From Humulus lupulus (lineage: Eukaryota; Streptophyta; Magnoliopsida; Rosales; Cannabaceae), in assembly GCF_963169125.1 (NCBI RefSeq), contig NC_084800.1, positions 142,968,397-143,032,396 on the forward strand: 64,000 bases of DNA, read 5' to 3'. Below the pieces are notes generated by a model, which made no database searches, was not told the origin of the DNA, and saw only the letters and a list, made by a program, of their open reading frames with translations. Positions 10,708 through 19,504 of this stretch are shown here, piece after piece. The position numbers and the translations under genes were made by a program. Numbering within the stretch: the first letter of the stretch is position 1; each line of letters opens with the position of its first letter.

Positions 10708-12573
10708 TGTTGGGGTTTTATGCCCTAATTAAAACCCAAATTCTTTGTAATCTCATTTTATTATCAATAAAAGAATAGAAATCATTTTTTTGACTTGGTC
10801 CATCACTTTGCTCACATGTTTTAATTTCATGATTATTTGTTTAATATAAACTTCTATTAAATCTCGAGCATATAGCTAATCTTATTTATAGTGATGTAAT
10901 CACAGTGGAATATAAATATGATTATATGTTCAAAATAAGTTAGTCCTAAGATTAGTCAGTGCACCGGATTTACACTGACTTGCCAATCTACGATATGATC
11001 TACTTACACATTACAGTGTTATGTTCTTTCCAGAACATTATCAAAGTAGATAAGATCGGATGTATTTGTTACATCGGACATGACCGATATTGGCAGTTGA
11101 TAAGATAAGTAAACATACCGTTATTATCTATTCTAGTCATATCATATAGTTGACCATAGGTCAATTCAATCTCAATTCTGAGTGGTTAGTATTCTAACTG
11201 ATTGTATTATTTGAGTTCTTTGACTTGTTCGTTACCAGCTTACCCTACGGACTAGCCCATACTTACATCTTGGGAACTCGGTAGTATAATTGAGTGGGAG
11301 TGTTAATCATAGATATGAACATCTATAGCTTCTGATGAAGAAGTGAAACGATGGTTTCCTTTTAGTTTGGTTCAAGGTGCTAAATGATAGAGATCTCATT
11401 TCAGTAATTAAATTAGTTTACTGAAATATCATTTACAAGGAACTAAGTGTTTTAAGGATAAAATACAATGAGGGGTAAAACAGTATTTTAGTCCCATCTC
11501 ATTGTAGACCGTCTATAGAGGATTGAGTGACAATTATGGTTGTAACAATGGATAATTAATAGCGTATCTATATTTGTTATAAAGCGTTCTATGAATTCAA
11601 GAGTGCAATTCCAAGTCTATAGTGGAGTCACGAGGAATTAATAAGTTAGTAAATTTATTTGTTAGATTTATGATAACTTATTGGAGCTTGATTTCATAGG
11701 CCCATGGTCCCCATTGTACCTTGGATAAAATCATCTAGATAGTCTCAATTAATTGATTTAATCATCAATTAGAATTATCAAAGTTGACCAGGTCAATTTT
11801 GGATAGTTTCACAGAGCTGTGTAATTTTGAGAAGAAAAGAGAAATTATGGCAGATTTATTAATTAAGATAAATTGGTATCTAAATTAATAAATACGTTTA
11901 AATCAATGTTCAAATTATAAATAATTAATTTGATAAAGGATTTAAATAATTATTTAATTAATTAAATCGATATAAAATAATACAGACCTTGATTTTAAGT
12001 CCAATGGGCTTATAATCAAATGGGAAATTTCACGGGCCTATAGCCCATGATAATGTTGACCTAGGGCTTCAAAATGGCTATTATTTTATTGATTTTTTAA
12101 TTAAATTAAATGGCCTAATTGAGTCTATAAAAGGAGTGCTTAGAGAGAAGTCGAAACATAAGTTTAAGAAGTTTGATAAGTCACAAGTCAGATTTTCTGA
12201 TAGTTTTAGATTCTCTCTAAACACAAGTCATTTTCTAAGCCTCTTTGTTATTTTCTCTTCTTCTCTCTATATCTATCTCATGTGTTGAGAATTTCCCACA
12301 CTAGTCTAGGTGGTTCTAAGGATACATTGGAAGATTGTGAAGAAAATAGAAGATCGGTTCAGTTTCTTGATAATACTCTGCGACAGAAAGGATACAAGAG
12401 TTAGAGAAACTAAAGGAAGGACTCTTAATTCCGCTGCGTATACTGTAAGTATTCTATTATTTGTTTCTCTTTGAATTCAATTTTAGAAACATGTTTTAGG
12501 CTATCTCGTATTAATTTGTTTAATATTAGATATACATGAAAATAAATAAAGATCACGTATAAGCTAATCCAAC
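10708..12573 (+). repeat. Copia 3' LTR
   Basis: Starts tgttggggttttatgcccta and ends ...aagctaatccaac, where the 5' copy has one further base pair of the expected CA terminus. About 1.87 kb. A good TATA box, tataaaag, lies at 12126-12133 after ctcaattga-like sequence, placing the transcription start about 30 bases later. The right end abuts a chromovirus LTR fragment (12574), which shows what the Copia inserted into. Confidence 0.88.
12126..12133 (+). promoter_or_regulatory. LTR TATA box (Copia)
   Basis: A tataaaag motif inside the 3' LTR, followed at about 30-70 bases by a pyrimidine-rich stretch. This is the expected core promoter separating U3 from R in this LTR. Confidence 0.6.
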
Positions 12574-13006
12574 TAAATTTCCCCGATATTCTTTCCTAAA
12601 CATTTTATCTTCAAATATATCTCCAAATATTTATTTCCATAACCCGATAACCCCATAAAATGTCCAATGCCTGAAATACCCCTCGACTCTCCCCGAGTCG
12701 GGTATTCGACGTCGTTGTGACTTCCTAGCTAAACCGCTCCCTAGGACTGTCTCGGATCGTGCATCACAGATATATCACAAGTATATCACAATTATTACAT
12801 TTATCACATTTATGCCCTCAATGGGCTAAAATTACAAACATGCCCCTAATAACCAAAGGGGCCCACATGCATATTTAATTCACCTAAACATGCATCTCTA
12901 ATCACATACTCATAAAAATTCACATATTATAATAATAAACCACTTATTGCCCTCCAGGCACGCTAATCAAGGCCCTAAGCCTTATTAGCAAATTTGGGAC
13001 GCTACA
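12574..13006 (-). repeat. Partial chromovirus-family LTR
   Basis: Matches the 5' 430 bases of the LTR family (compare the minus-strand LTR at 37735-38147, shared phrases atatctccaaatatttattt and cataacccgataacccc). Its LTR 5' terminus is intact at 13006 (complement TGTAGCG), bordering the Athila-type gag. The other side is cut by the Copia 3' LTR, so the Copia inserted into this LTR. Confidence 0.85.
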
Positions 13007-13627
13007 AAGACTCTCCTGTATACTGCCTTATACCACAGATCTCTTTCCTGATGCTTCCAAATTTAGATGCTGGAAAATATCATTCCAGGATCATAGTCTT
13101 CATACCATTCCATGTTTCAACAGTACCAGGTGGAAGATAGTACAATTACTCTTTAGTTGCATCCTTCAGGGAGAAAGGAAAAGCTCGCAGCTTAATTTGT
13201 GCTTCAGTCACTGCAGTTGGTTTCATACTAGAACAAACAATATGAAACTCTTTCAAATGTTTATTCGGGTCCTCACCAGGCAGCCCATGGAAAGAAGGCA
13301 ATAAGTGGATGAGGCCCGACTTCAACTCAAAGTTAACATCCAAAGGTGGATATTGGATGCAAAGCGGTTGTTTGTCAAGATCTGGTGCTGCCAACTCTTT
13401 CAATGTCCTTTGTTGGGCCATTGTTCTATAAGATTAAACTGAATCGTTAGAATCAGATTCGTTGTCAGACGGTAATGGCACTTTATTGGATTGACTTGTG
13501 GAGCAAGATGTTGAAAGAGTGGATTATCGGTGATAGTCCTTGAAGAACGAGAAGCTGACGATGACTCAAGATATTGTTTAAGCCTAAATAACATTTCTTG
13601 GGTATCGTCTTCACCAGACATATACAC
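13007..13627 (-). pseudogene. Athila/Ogre-type Gypsy gag N-terminal fragment
   Basis: The minus strand reads a gag start near 13624, then a second stretch with LDKQPLCIQYPPLDVNFEL, SGLIHLLPSFHGLPGEDPNK and HLKEFHIVCSSMKP, the diagnostic block of Athila/Ogre-type gag. It continues below the stop at about 13146 as LYYLPPGTVETWNGMK and PASKFGSIRKEICGIRQ before being cut at 13007 by an LTR insertion. At least one frameshift (between the two ORF pieces near 13400) and two stops break it. The leader and a PBS lie immediately upstream at 13700-13717. No pol from this element is in the window. Confidence 0.88.
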
Positions 13628-13699
13628 CTGAAATTTCCATAGTAAAAATTAATTAGTCACAAATAAATAAATTTGAATAATTAAGGCGAATAACAATAG

Positions 13700-13717
13700 T
13701 CCCCGGCAACGACGCCA
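13700..13717 (-). promoter_or_regulatory. Gypsy primer-binding site (tRNA-Asp type)
   Basis: On the minus strand this reads TGGCGTCGTTGCCGGGGA, complementary with one mismatch to the 3' end of plant tRNA-Asp. It lies upstream of the gag at 13007-13627, as expected. Instead of an LTR, the next sequence upstream is a tRNA-Asp copy. Confidence 0.85.
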
Positions 13718-13743
13718 AAATTTTTTTGGCGCCGTTGCCGGGG
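13701..13743. repeat. Fold-back between PBS and tRNA 3' end
   Basis: Left arm ccccggcaacgacgccaaaa (13701-13720) pairs with ttttggcgccgttgccgggg (13724-13743) with one mismatch, leaving a three-base loop. One arm is the element PBS, the other the tRNA-Asp 3' end with CCA and a short A-run. Confidence 0.95.
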
Positions 13744-13801
13744 ATCAAACCCGGGTCACCCGCGTGACAGGTGGGAATACTTACCACTATACTACAGCGA
13801 C
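13727..13801 (-). tRNA. tRNA-Asp(GTC)-like sequence with encoded CCA, degenerate
   Basis: The minus strand (13801 to 13730) is a 72-nt match to plant tRNA-Asp: D-arm and box A tagtatagtggta, anticodon loop ctgtcac with anticodon GTC, and T-arm gggtttgatcccc. It is followed by CCA at 13729-13727. Three changes break pairing or consensus: position 5 C against A in the acceptor stem, an A-C pair in the anticodon stem, and T for C in the T-loop (GTTTGATC instead of GTTCGATC). Two of these look like deaminated CpG. Nuclear tRNA genes do not normally encode CCA, and the sequence faces a gypsy PBS for the same tRNA. It is more likely a reverse-transcribed tRNA primer than a working gene. Confidence 0.85.
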
Positions 13802-14929
13802 TCATAAGATCCAAATGACAGGTGGGAATCTGTCTTTAATTTTAGTCCAGTTTTTTTGGTCTTGTTGAAAGCATTGGTCGATGATGAAACTATGAATTGT
13901 GCTTAAAGTGATGTTAGACAATGATGAATTTTGTATGATTTGTGTGCTTAATTCCTATGTGAATTGTTATTTTGATTTATGTTGTTTTTCACTCTATGCA
14001 CGATTGTATTCACCACTTGAATGTATTGGAAAAAAAAAATTATGCTTGTTGAAAAAAAAAAAAATTGAAGTCCCAACCACTCTAGAAATCATTGATCAAT
14101 TGTTTGAGGGGAAATCATAAGTACACATGATTAGGAAGATGATTAAGGCAGTTCTTTGGATCATTTGAGCCGTTCAAGCCAACCTATTATATGATAATCC
14201 CTAGTTTCCCATGTTTGAGCCATGACGACTGTTTCTTTTCTTCTATGAACTGAAGTTTTTGACCTTATACCTCATTGAAAAATATTTCTTTTTGTAACCC
14301 ATTGCACCATGGTTATATATATATGATTTTTGATCTTGTGGGATGGTTTGTTAAAAGAAAAAATAAAGGGAAATACTTATGGGTTATTTTTTTGGTTGTA
14401 ATTTGTGTATGATCTCTATTTCTCTCATTGGAATATTATGAAAAAAAAAAGAAAAAAAATGATTTGCAATGAAAAAAAAATTTATATGCAAATTTTGCAA
14501 AAGTATAAGTGTGGGGGAAATAGTGAGATCATTATAGAAAAAAGAGTAAGAAAAAAATAGGTATTTCTTGAATTGTATTGGAAAATTTGGGGCAAGTTCA
14601 AAGAATGAAATTGATGTATGCTATGGTGTGATTTGAGCTTAAATGTATCTTTCTCAACTACCCTTAACCTTAGCCTTACATTACAAGCTTATAAAGACCT
14701 TTTGATTTTTGATCATTGTGTGTTTATATTAGTGGAGAATTATTGGTTAATGTCTATGGAGTGGGTGCTTTTCATTGAAAAACATTTTGGTTGTAGCAGG
14801 GACTAAAAGAAAATGATTTGGCAAGTATGGATTAAATTTGATACATTTGAGTTGGTGTTGTGATTAAGTGCTTAGTAAATTATTTTTTAAAATCAAATGG
14901 TGAATTACATATGGAGTTTCGAATTGGTC
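13802..14929 (+). other. Non-coding, Gypsy 3'-region-like DNA
   Basis: No supported gene. The 14-base phrase tgacaggtgggaat from the tRNA anticodon arm (13765-13778) recurs at 13816-13829. Further on are several A-runs (14030, 14052, 14445, 14470) and aagtgtgggggaaa at 14507-14520, a phrase typical of the untranslated region and purine tract between pol and 3' LTR of Athila/Ogre-type elements, in plus orientation. The assignment to such an element is tentative because no LTR or coding domain accompanies it. Confidence 0.4.
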
Positions 14930-15065
14930 AATGACACTGTGTCAGATAAACGATATAAAGTAAGATGAAAATGAGAATAAATCCAGATGAAAAGATAAAC
15001 GACACAAACAATCTATAGTGGTTCGACCCCAATAAAATGGTAATAACCTACGTCCACTTAGTGTT
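14930..15065 (-). repeat. Tat-like LTR fragment
   Basis: Resembles 62655-62800 of the LTR at the right end of the window: shared elements are a gacac-gtgtcaga start, atagtggttcg, ggtaat(a/g)acc and acgtccacttagtgtt. Orientation is the same (minus-strand LTR). Only a short piece survives. Confidence 0.6.
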
Positions 15066-15069
15066 CTTA

Positions 15070-15450
15070 TTATAATTATTATAATAAATCAACCGTATAT
15101 AAATTCACATTTATCTTGAAGATTTTCCAATTCATGATAATATTTTTATTGTGTCATATTTCAAATTTAAAATATCTTAATTTATTTATAAATAACTAAT
15201 TTTTTTAATAATTATAATAATAAATAATCATATATAATTGACATTTATTTCAAACTTTTCCATATATATTTATCTTTTTATTGTTTTGACCTTTCAAATT
15301 TAATTTTTTATTTTTTTTTTATATTTAAATAAATTATTTAGGAATAACTAATTTTTTAATAAATATAATAATAAATGAATCGTATATAAATTGACATTTA
15401 TCTTCAAGATTTATTGTTTTGATATTTCAAATTTAAAATTAAAATATCTT
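15070..15450. repeat. AT-rich tandem duplication, about 3 copies
   Basis: The phrase cgtatataaattgacatttatct (and variants) recurs near 15091, 15229 and 15381, with ataactaattttttaataa-like spacers between. The period is roughly 140-150 bases. It is non-coding. Confidence 0.6.
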
Positions 15451-15712
15451 AATAATTAAAAATATCAACATGTATACACGTGATATTAATTTGATTAAGA
15501 ACATTATTAATTAAATTAATAAAAATATTTATTTAAAAAAATGAATGATTGTACAAAAGGTCATGATTTATAAAATTTCTACCCTAAAAATATAAAATTC
15601 TTAATAAAACATTAATATAATAAAAAAAAAACAACGCAAAACGTATAAAATAATAATAATATTAAACAAAAGCACACATACAACAAGTAATTTGAATTTT
15701 ATTTTTGGCATT
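15451..15712. other. AT-rich host DNA left of gag-only element
   Basis: No gene. The last 110 bases (acaacgcaaaacgtataaaa, attaaacaaaagcacacata) are paralogous to 23265-23345. The paralogy resumes right of the element at 21092, which marks the element boundaries. Confidence 0.65.
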
Positions 15713-17322
15713 TGTTGACGGTGAAATCTCGTCAACGATATAAGGTTAGAAAACTAAGACTATATTGCCAAATGTATCTCAGAAGAAGATGGAGAAAACT
15801 TGAAAGAGTAAATGTGTAGAACTGCAATGGAGTCGAAACTGTATATTATTTAACAGCCTTAGCATACAATCAATTTTCCAACCCCTTTTCTAGAGGGGTG
15901 ATGACCTATTTATACTGGAGCTCTAATGGCTCCCCATACATTGTGGTCCCAGGGGACAAGATTGTACAGAGGTACATTGTCAGGGTAGTGGCACAGGTCG
16001 TGGTGGAGCAGAAGGTTATGGTGTCGGCCTGGTACATAGTCAGAGGTATGCATGTAGTGCTTCCACTCTCTGTACAAATCCGTACCTCCACTACTTGTAG
16101 GACACAGATGTCAGAGTCATGCCTTTGCCCTTTTTCAGGGTTGTACATCCCGTGCTTGTACATTTATCTCATCCCTAGTGGTCCCCTTTACCTAAATATC
16201 TTCTCTAGGTTTCTTTATATTTTAGTAAGTGTCGATCCATACTTCTTTTATCCCGTCCTTACCTCTAGGTAGGAGGCCTGGAAATAGGCATGTACGAGGC
16301 TTGGGGATGGGTCTCACAAGGCAAGACCCTTGGTGCCTAAGCGAGTATCTAGGCATGACTTGGGCATTCAAGAGGCATGGGGATTGGTCTCACAAGGCAA
16401 GACCCTTGGTGCTTAAGTGAGTACCCATGTATGACCCGGGCATTCACGAGGCTCGAACATGGGTCTCACAAGGCGTGATGGGGTTGCATGAGGGCCACAA
16501 GACGATGGTGGTACGAGGCTCCTTAGTGTGGTCATACCTCGCGAGACGCACACGAGCGTGGTGAGGTGTGTCTTGCTGTGCGAGGCATTGGCGCGCATCT
16601 GGGTCGCGAGGCGCGCAGGTGAGGGCAGCCTCGCATAGTGAGACCCTTGTGGCCTTGGTAGGCGCATGCAGGGGAAGGGTAGCCTCGCATGCGGGGGAAG
16701 GGCAGCCTCGCATAGTGGGACCCTTGTGGCCTTGGCAGGCGCATGCGGGGGAAGGGTATCCTCGCATGCGGGGGAAGGGCAACCTCGCATAGTGGGACCC
16801 TTGTGGCCTTGGCAGGCGCATGCGGGGGAAGGGAAGCCTCGCATGCGGGGGAAGGGCAGCCTCGCATAGTGGGACCCTTGTGGCCTTGGCAGGCGCATGC
16901 GGGGCAAGGGTAGCCTCGCATAGTGGGACCCTTGTGGCCTTGGCAGGCGCATGCGGGGGAAGGGTAGCCTCGCATGCGGGGGAAGGGAAGCCTCGCATAG
17001 TGAGACCCTTGTGGCCTTGGCAGGCGCATGCGGGGGAAGGGTAGCCTCGCATGTGGGGGAAGGGCAGCCTCGCATAGTGAGACCCTTGTGCGTGGTCGGG
17101 GGGTGCATGGCGCGAGACCCTTGATGCGCCTGGCCCCTTGTGACCCGTAGCTTGGCCTCCTAGCCTTGCAAGGCCATACTTCATAGCCCACAAGGTGATG
17201 CTTCCCTTGGGATAATCTCCCGGTTTCACAAGACTTACAGGTCTAAGCCTGATAATGTGACTAAGTGTGTATTTTAACCATTTACTGGGGATTTTTTTCT
17301 TGGTGGATTTTTGGCATCCACA
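15713..17322 (-). repeat. 3' LTR of gag-only element
   Basis: Starts tgttgacggtgaaatctcgt in plus orientation and ends ttttggcatccaca. 1610 bp against 1587 bp for its partner, with differences concentrated in the repeat array (about 16620-17100). The minus strand has a TATA box, TATAAATA (complement at 15907-15914). The long proline/arginine-rich ORFs here are by-products of the repeats, present in all frames on both strands, and are not called as genes. Confidence 0.92.
16620..17100. repeat. Tandem repeat array in LTR (left copy)
   Basis: Built from two GC-rich modules: gcctcgcatagtgggaccct/tgtggccttggcaggcgcat and gcatgcgggggaagggtagc. They alternate in variable order, giving units of about 50, 75 or more bases and about six to seven copies of the gtggccttgg module. 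The GC content is far above that of the flanking DNA. Confidence 0.92.
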
Positions 17323-17336
17323 CTTGCCCCCCAGTT
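17323..17336 (-). promoter_or_regulatory. Polypurine tract of gag-only element
   Basis: The minus strand reads aactggggggcaag immediately before the 3' LTR start (TGTGGATGCC). It has the same form as the tract next to the LTR at 62636-63250. Confidence 0.8.
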
Positions 17337-17549
17337 TATTAGGAAGTCTTTAGGCTTCCTGGTAGACTCATATTAATGCTACACTCCCTATGCTCTGGTG
17401 GTATTGCTGGGTGATCCATGTCCGTTGGTGCACTTTGATTACTTGTAAGGATATGTTGACCCCTTGGGTCCTCGCTATCCATTTATGTATTTTTGCGCGC
17501 GCTTATTATTTTGTTGCGAGAAGCGTCCTTCTCGTCATTAGGCATAGTA

Positions 17550-17756
17550 CTATTTTTGCAAGCGTCTTCTTTGAGACCCTTTTTGCAAGCGTCTACTTTG
17601 AGACCCTTTGTGGAAGCGTCCATTTTGAGACCCTTTTTTCTAACGTCTACTTTGGAGACCCTTTTCTCAAGCGTCTACTTTTGAGACCCTTTTCTCCCGC
17701 GTCTACTTTGGAGACCCTTTTCTCAAGCGTCTACTTTGAGACCCTTTTTGCAATTT
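17550..17756. repeat. Short tandem repeats in 3' untranslated interior
   Basis: Seven or so copies of a unit like gcgtctactttgagaccctt with short variable spacers (tttttgcaa, tttctcaa, tttctccc). The unit length is about 26-31 bases. It lies between the gag stop and the PPT. Confidence 0.9.
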
Positions 17757-17853
17757 TTGAGGTGATCTCCCCTCATGTCGGGGTTTATATGGCTAGATGG
17801 TCCTCGTCCAATTTTAAACTTCGTCAGCGACCCTTCTAGCATGACGTCCCCTT

Positions 17854-19437
17854 CTATATTGACTCTTGAGACGTATTAGTAGTAGGGTGACTGGAGGAAG
17901 GTTCGCTTTCTTCAACATGCGAGTCGTCATGGCCCTCTTCTACACGTATGTACTTGTGTGCTCTATTCGACCCCTCATTGGCTGGGGACTTTACATGGGA
18001 CTCGTTGTTTCCTGCCTTTAAGTTTGTATGGCCATCCTCCACGCGAATATACTTTTGCGCCCTCTCGTAGAAGTCATCTAGGTCAGTGACTTCCCTCTTG
18101 AGCATGTTATCCCACAATTTGCTTCCCGGAAGCACTCCAGCTGTGATGGCCATTTTTAATTCCCTGCGGGTCAAGCTCCCCACTTTGGCTACCTCCATGT
18201 TAAACCTGTGGATGTAACCCTTTAGACTCTCGTTTTCTCCTTGTTTTACATTGGCGAGGTTGGTGCCTGGCATTGTATAATCACGCATGGCGTGATGTTG
18301 TTGGAGAAACTCATCCGAAAACTGCTGCCAAGACCTGATGGATCCTGGGCGAAGTCTTCTGAACCATTTATACGCAAGTCCTTTCAAGGTGACCATGAAA
18401 TAGTGGCATCTAGCCCCGCTGCTGATCCCTCTTAACTTCATCAAATCATTGAATGCGTCCAGATGGTACTTGGGGTCTGTGCTCCCCTCATAAGGGGTCA
18501 GATGCGGCTCCTTGAAGTTGGCTGGGAGTCGGATGACTTGGACCTCTTTAGTGAAGGGCGATTCATGATCGAACTCATCCTCGATGGTTTGTCCTCCGGG
18601 TGCGATGACAATCTTGCTCTGCAGGCTCCTCGTCTCTGTATCGAGGCCTTGCCTCCTCTCCTTCAGGGAGTCTCTCAACATGGAGGGATTGACATCTTCC
18701 TTTCCTTTGTTGTCTCGGGGGACAGTAGGAGGTGTAGTTCTCTTGTCTGCTCCTCCCTTGTTGAGCTCTTCTCGTAGATTTGAGGGCGTCCTCTTTGAGG
18801 TGACCTCGATGTCGTTGTGAGAGCCAACATGGTTCCCTTGCCTTGGCCCCTGAGGTGGCCTCGATGGTCCGGGATGCTCATGCGAATTCTCCCTGGGGGT
18901 GTTACTGGCGGAGTGTCTGGTCCTCCCGTCGTCTATCGGGACAGTGGTTTCCTGACCCTTCTCTTTCCTCTTGGGCAGGGTCACATTCGACTTACCTTGC
19001 AACAGGCCATTCAGTACCTCCTGCATGTTCTCCAAGGTGGTCTCCAGTCTTTGGTTTTTATGGTGCAGCTCACGAATCTCCTCTTCATAGAAACGAGATT
19101 TAGAACTCAAGCTCGCGGAATGGACCCGGGGTTGTTTAACATGTCTACGCGTCGAGGGGCCCGGATCCTGCAGGCCGGAGTTCGGTACCTGTGGTGGTTT
19201 GGGAGGAGGGAACTCGTTGGCGTTCTCGGGTGGTGCGGTAGTTGTCCTTGGAGGATTATCATCGGGCGGGATGACCGGTGACGAGGCCTCCCTGTCATTC
19301 TCGTGAACCTCAGGGTAACTTGGGGGCTCCACGTCTCGGGGTGGAGGTGGATCCTTCATGGAGGCCTTCAGCTGGACTCCGTTTAGGTGGACCTCCACCT
19401 CTCGTGGCTCACTGAGTCGCTTCGAACATCTTGGCAT
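17854..19437 (-). CDS. Tat-type gag polyprotein, intact, 527 aa
   Basis: An uninterrupted minus-strand frame. The open frame runs upstream into the LTR, but the first Met after the PBS (19437, MPRCSKRLSEP) is the sensible start. The N-terminal 110 residues are proline-rich and probably disordered. A probable coiled coil follows at about 118-145 (YEEEIRELHHKNQRLETTLE). The conserved capsid-like Retrotrans_gag domain spans roughly 300-415 (PYEGSTDPKYHLDAFNDLM, then ARCHYFMVTLKGLAYKWFRR and FSDEFLQQH). The region RELKMAITAGVLPGSKLWD matches the Tat gag at 58217-59410. There is no CCHC zinc knuckle and no protease after it. Gag would form particles around element RNA. It is the only protein this element encodes and the only undamaged retroelement frame of this size in the window. 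Confidence 0.93.
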   Translation of the reverse strand: MPRCSKRLSEPREVEVHLNGVQLKASMKDPPPPRDVEPPSYPEVHENDREASSPVIPPDDNPPRTTTAPPENANEFPPPKPPQVPNSGLQDPGPSTRRHVKQPRVHSASLSSKSRFYEEEIRELHHKNQRLETTLENMQEVLNGLLQGKSNVTLPKRKEKGQETTVPIDDGRTRHSASNTPRENSHEHPGPSRPPQGPRQGNHVGSHNDIEVTSKRTPSNLREELNKGGADKRTTPPTVPRDNKGKEDVNPSMLRDSLKERRQGLDTETRSLQSKIVIAPGGQTIEDEFDHESPFTKEVQVIRLPANFKEPHLTPYEGSTDPKYHLDAFNDLMKLRGISSGARCHYFMVTLKGLAYKWFRRLRPGSIRSWQQFSDEFLQQHHAMRDYTMPGTNLANVKQGENESLKGYIHRFNMEVAKVGSLTRRELKMAITAGVLPGSKLWDNMLKREVTDLDDFYERAQKYIRVEDGHTNLKAGNNESHVKSPANEGSNRAHKYIRVEEGHDDSHVEESEPSSSHPTTNTSQESI

Positions 19438-19483
19438 TTCTTCTTGCGGGAAGTAATGGTAGAACAGTAGCTTGGTGCTTACG

Positions 19484-19501
19484 TTCCCACAGACGGCGCC
19501 A
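19484..19501 (-). promoter_or_regulatory. PBS of gag-only element
   Basis: The minus strand reads TGGCGCCGTCTGTGGGAA three bases after the LTR end. The first nine bases match the tRNA-Asp complement; the remainder diverges, as is common in Tat-type elements. Confidence 0.75.
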
Positions 19502-19504
19502 AAC

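Larger units (their letters stand above)
1184..12573 (+). mobile_element. Copia LTR retrotransposon, decayed, with two nested solo LTRs
   Basis: In order: 5' LTR tip (1184), PBS (1232), long AT-rich leader, gag-protease-integrase-RT-RNase H polyprotein (4470-10683, interrupted), PPT (gtgggag, near 10700) and a 3' LTR (10708-12573). Integrase before RT is the Copia order. Two later insertions sit inside: a Tat solo LTR (1822-2557) and a chromovirus-type solo LTR (8075-10504), each with a perfect 5-bp target repeat. With these removed the element would be about 8.2 kb with most of its 5' LTR missing. The element's own target repeat cannot be scored because the left end is rearranged. Confidence 0.9.

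Noticed and set aside
13727..13801. Functional tRNA-Asp gene
   Set aside because: Encoded CCA, mismatches in the acceptor and anticodon stems, a changed T-loop and fusion to a gypsy PBS argue for a reverse-transcribed copy rather than a working gene.
15898..16272. 124-codon plus-strand ORF in the LTR, repeated at 19690
   Set aside because: It spans the LTR TATA region of the opposite strand and has no domain. Its presence in both LTRs is just LTR duplication.
16413..17229. Several overlapping 200-260-codon minus-strand ORFs (and plus-strand partners) in the LTR repeat array, likewise at 20205-20998
   Set aside because: They are open in several frames at once because of the GC-rich tandem modules. 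The products are repetitive Pro/Arg/Ala strings without a domain, and they lie inside LTRs.
17390..17839. 149-codon plus-strand ORF opposite the 3' end of the gag-only element
   Set aside because: The ORF is produced by the short tandem repeats at 17550-17756. It shows no recognisable domain and overlaps no other support.
18463..19298. Plus-strand ORFs of 60-154 codons opposite gag
   Set aside because: Shadows of the intact gag reading on the minus strand. No independent start context or domain.
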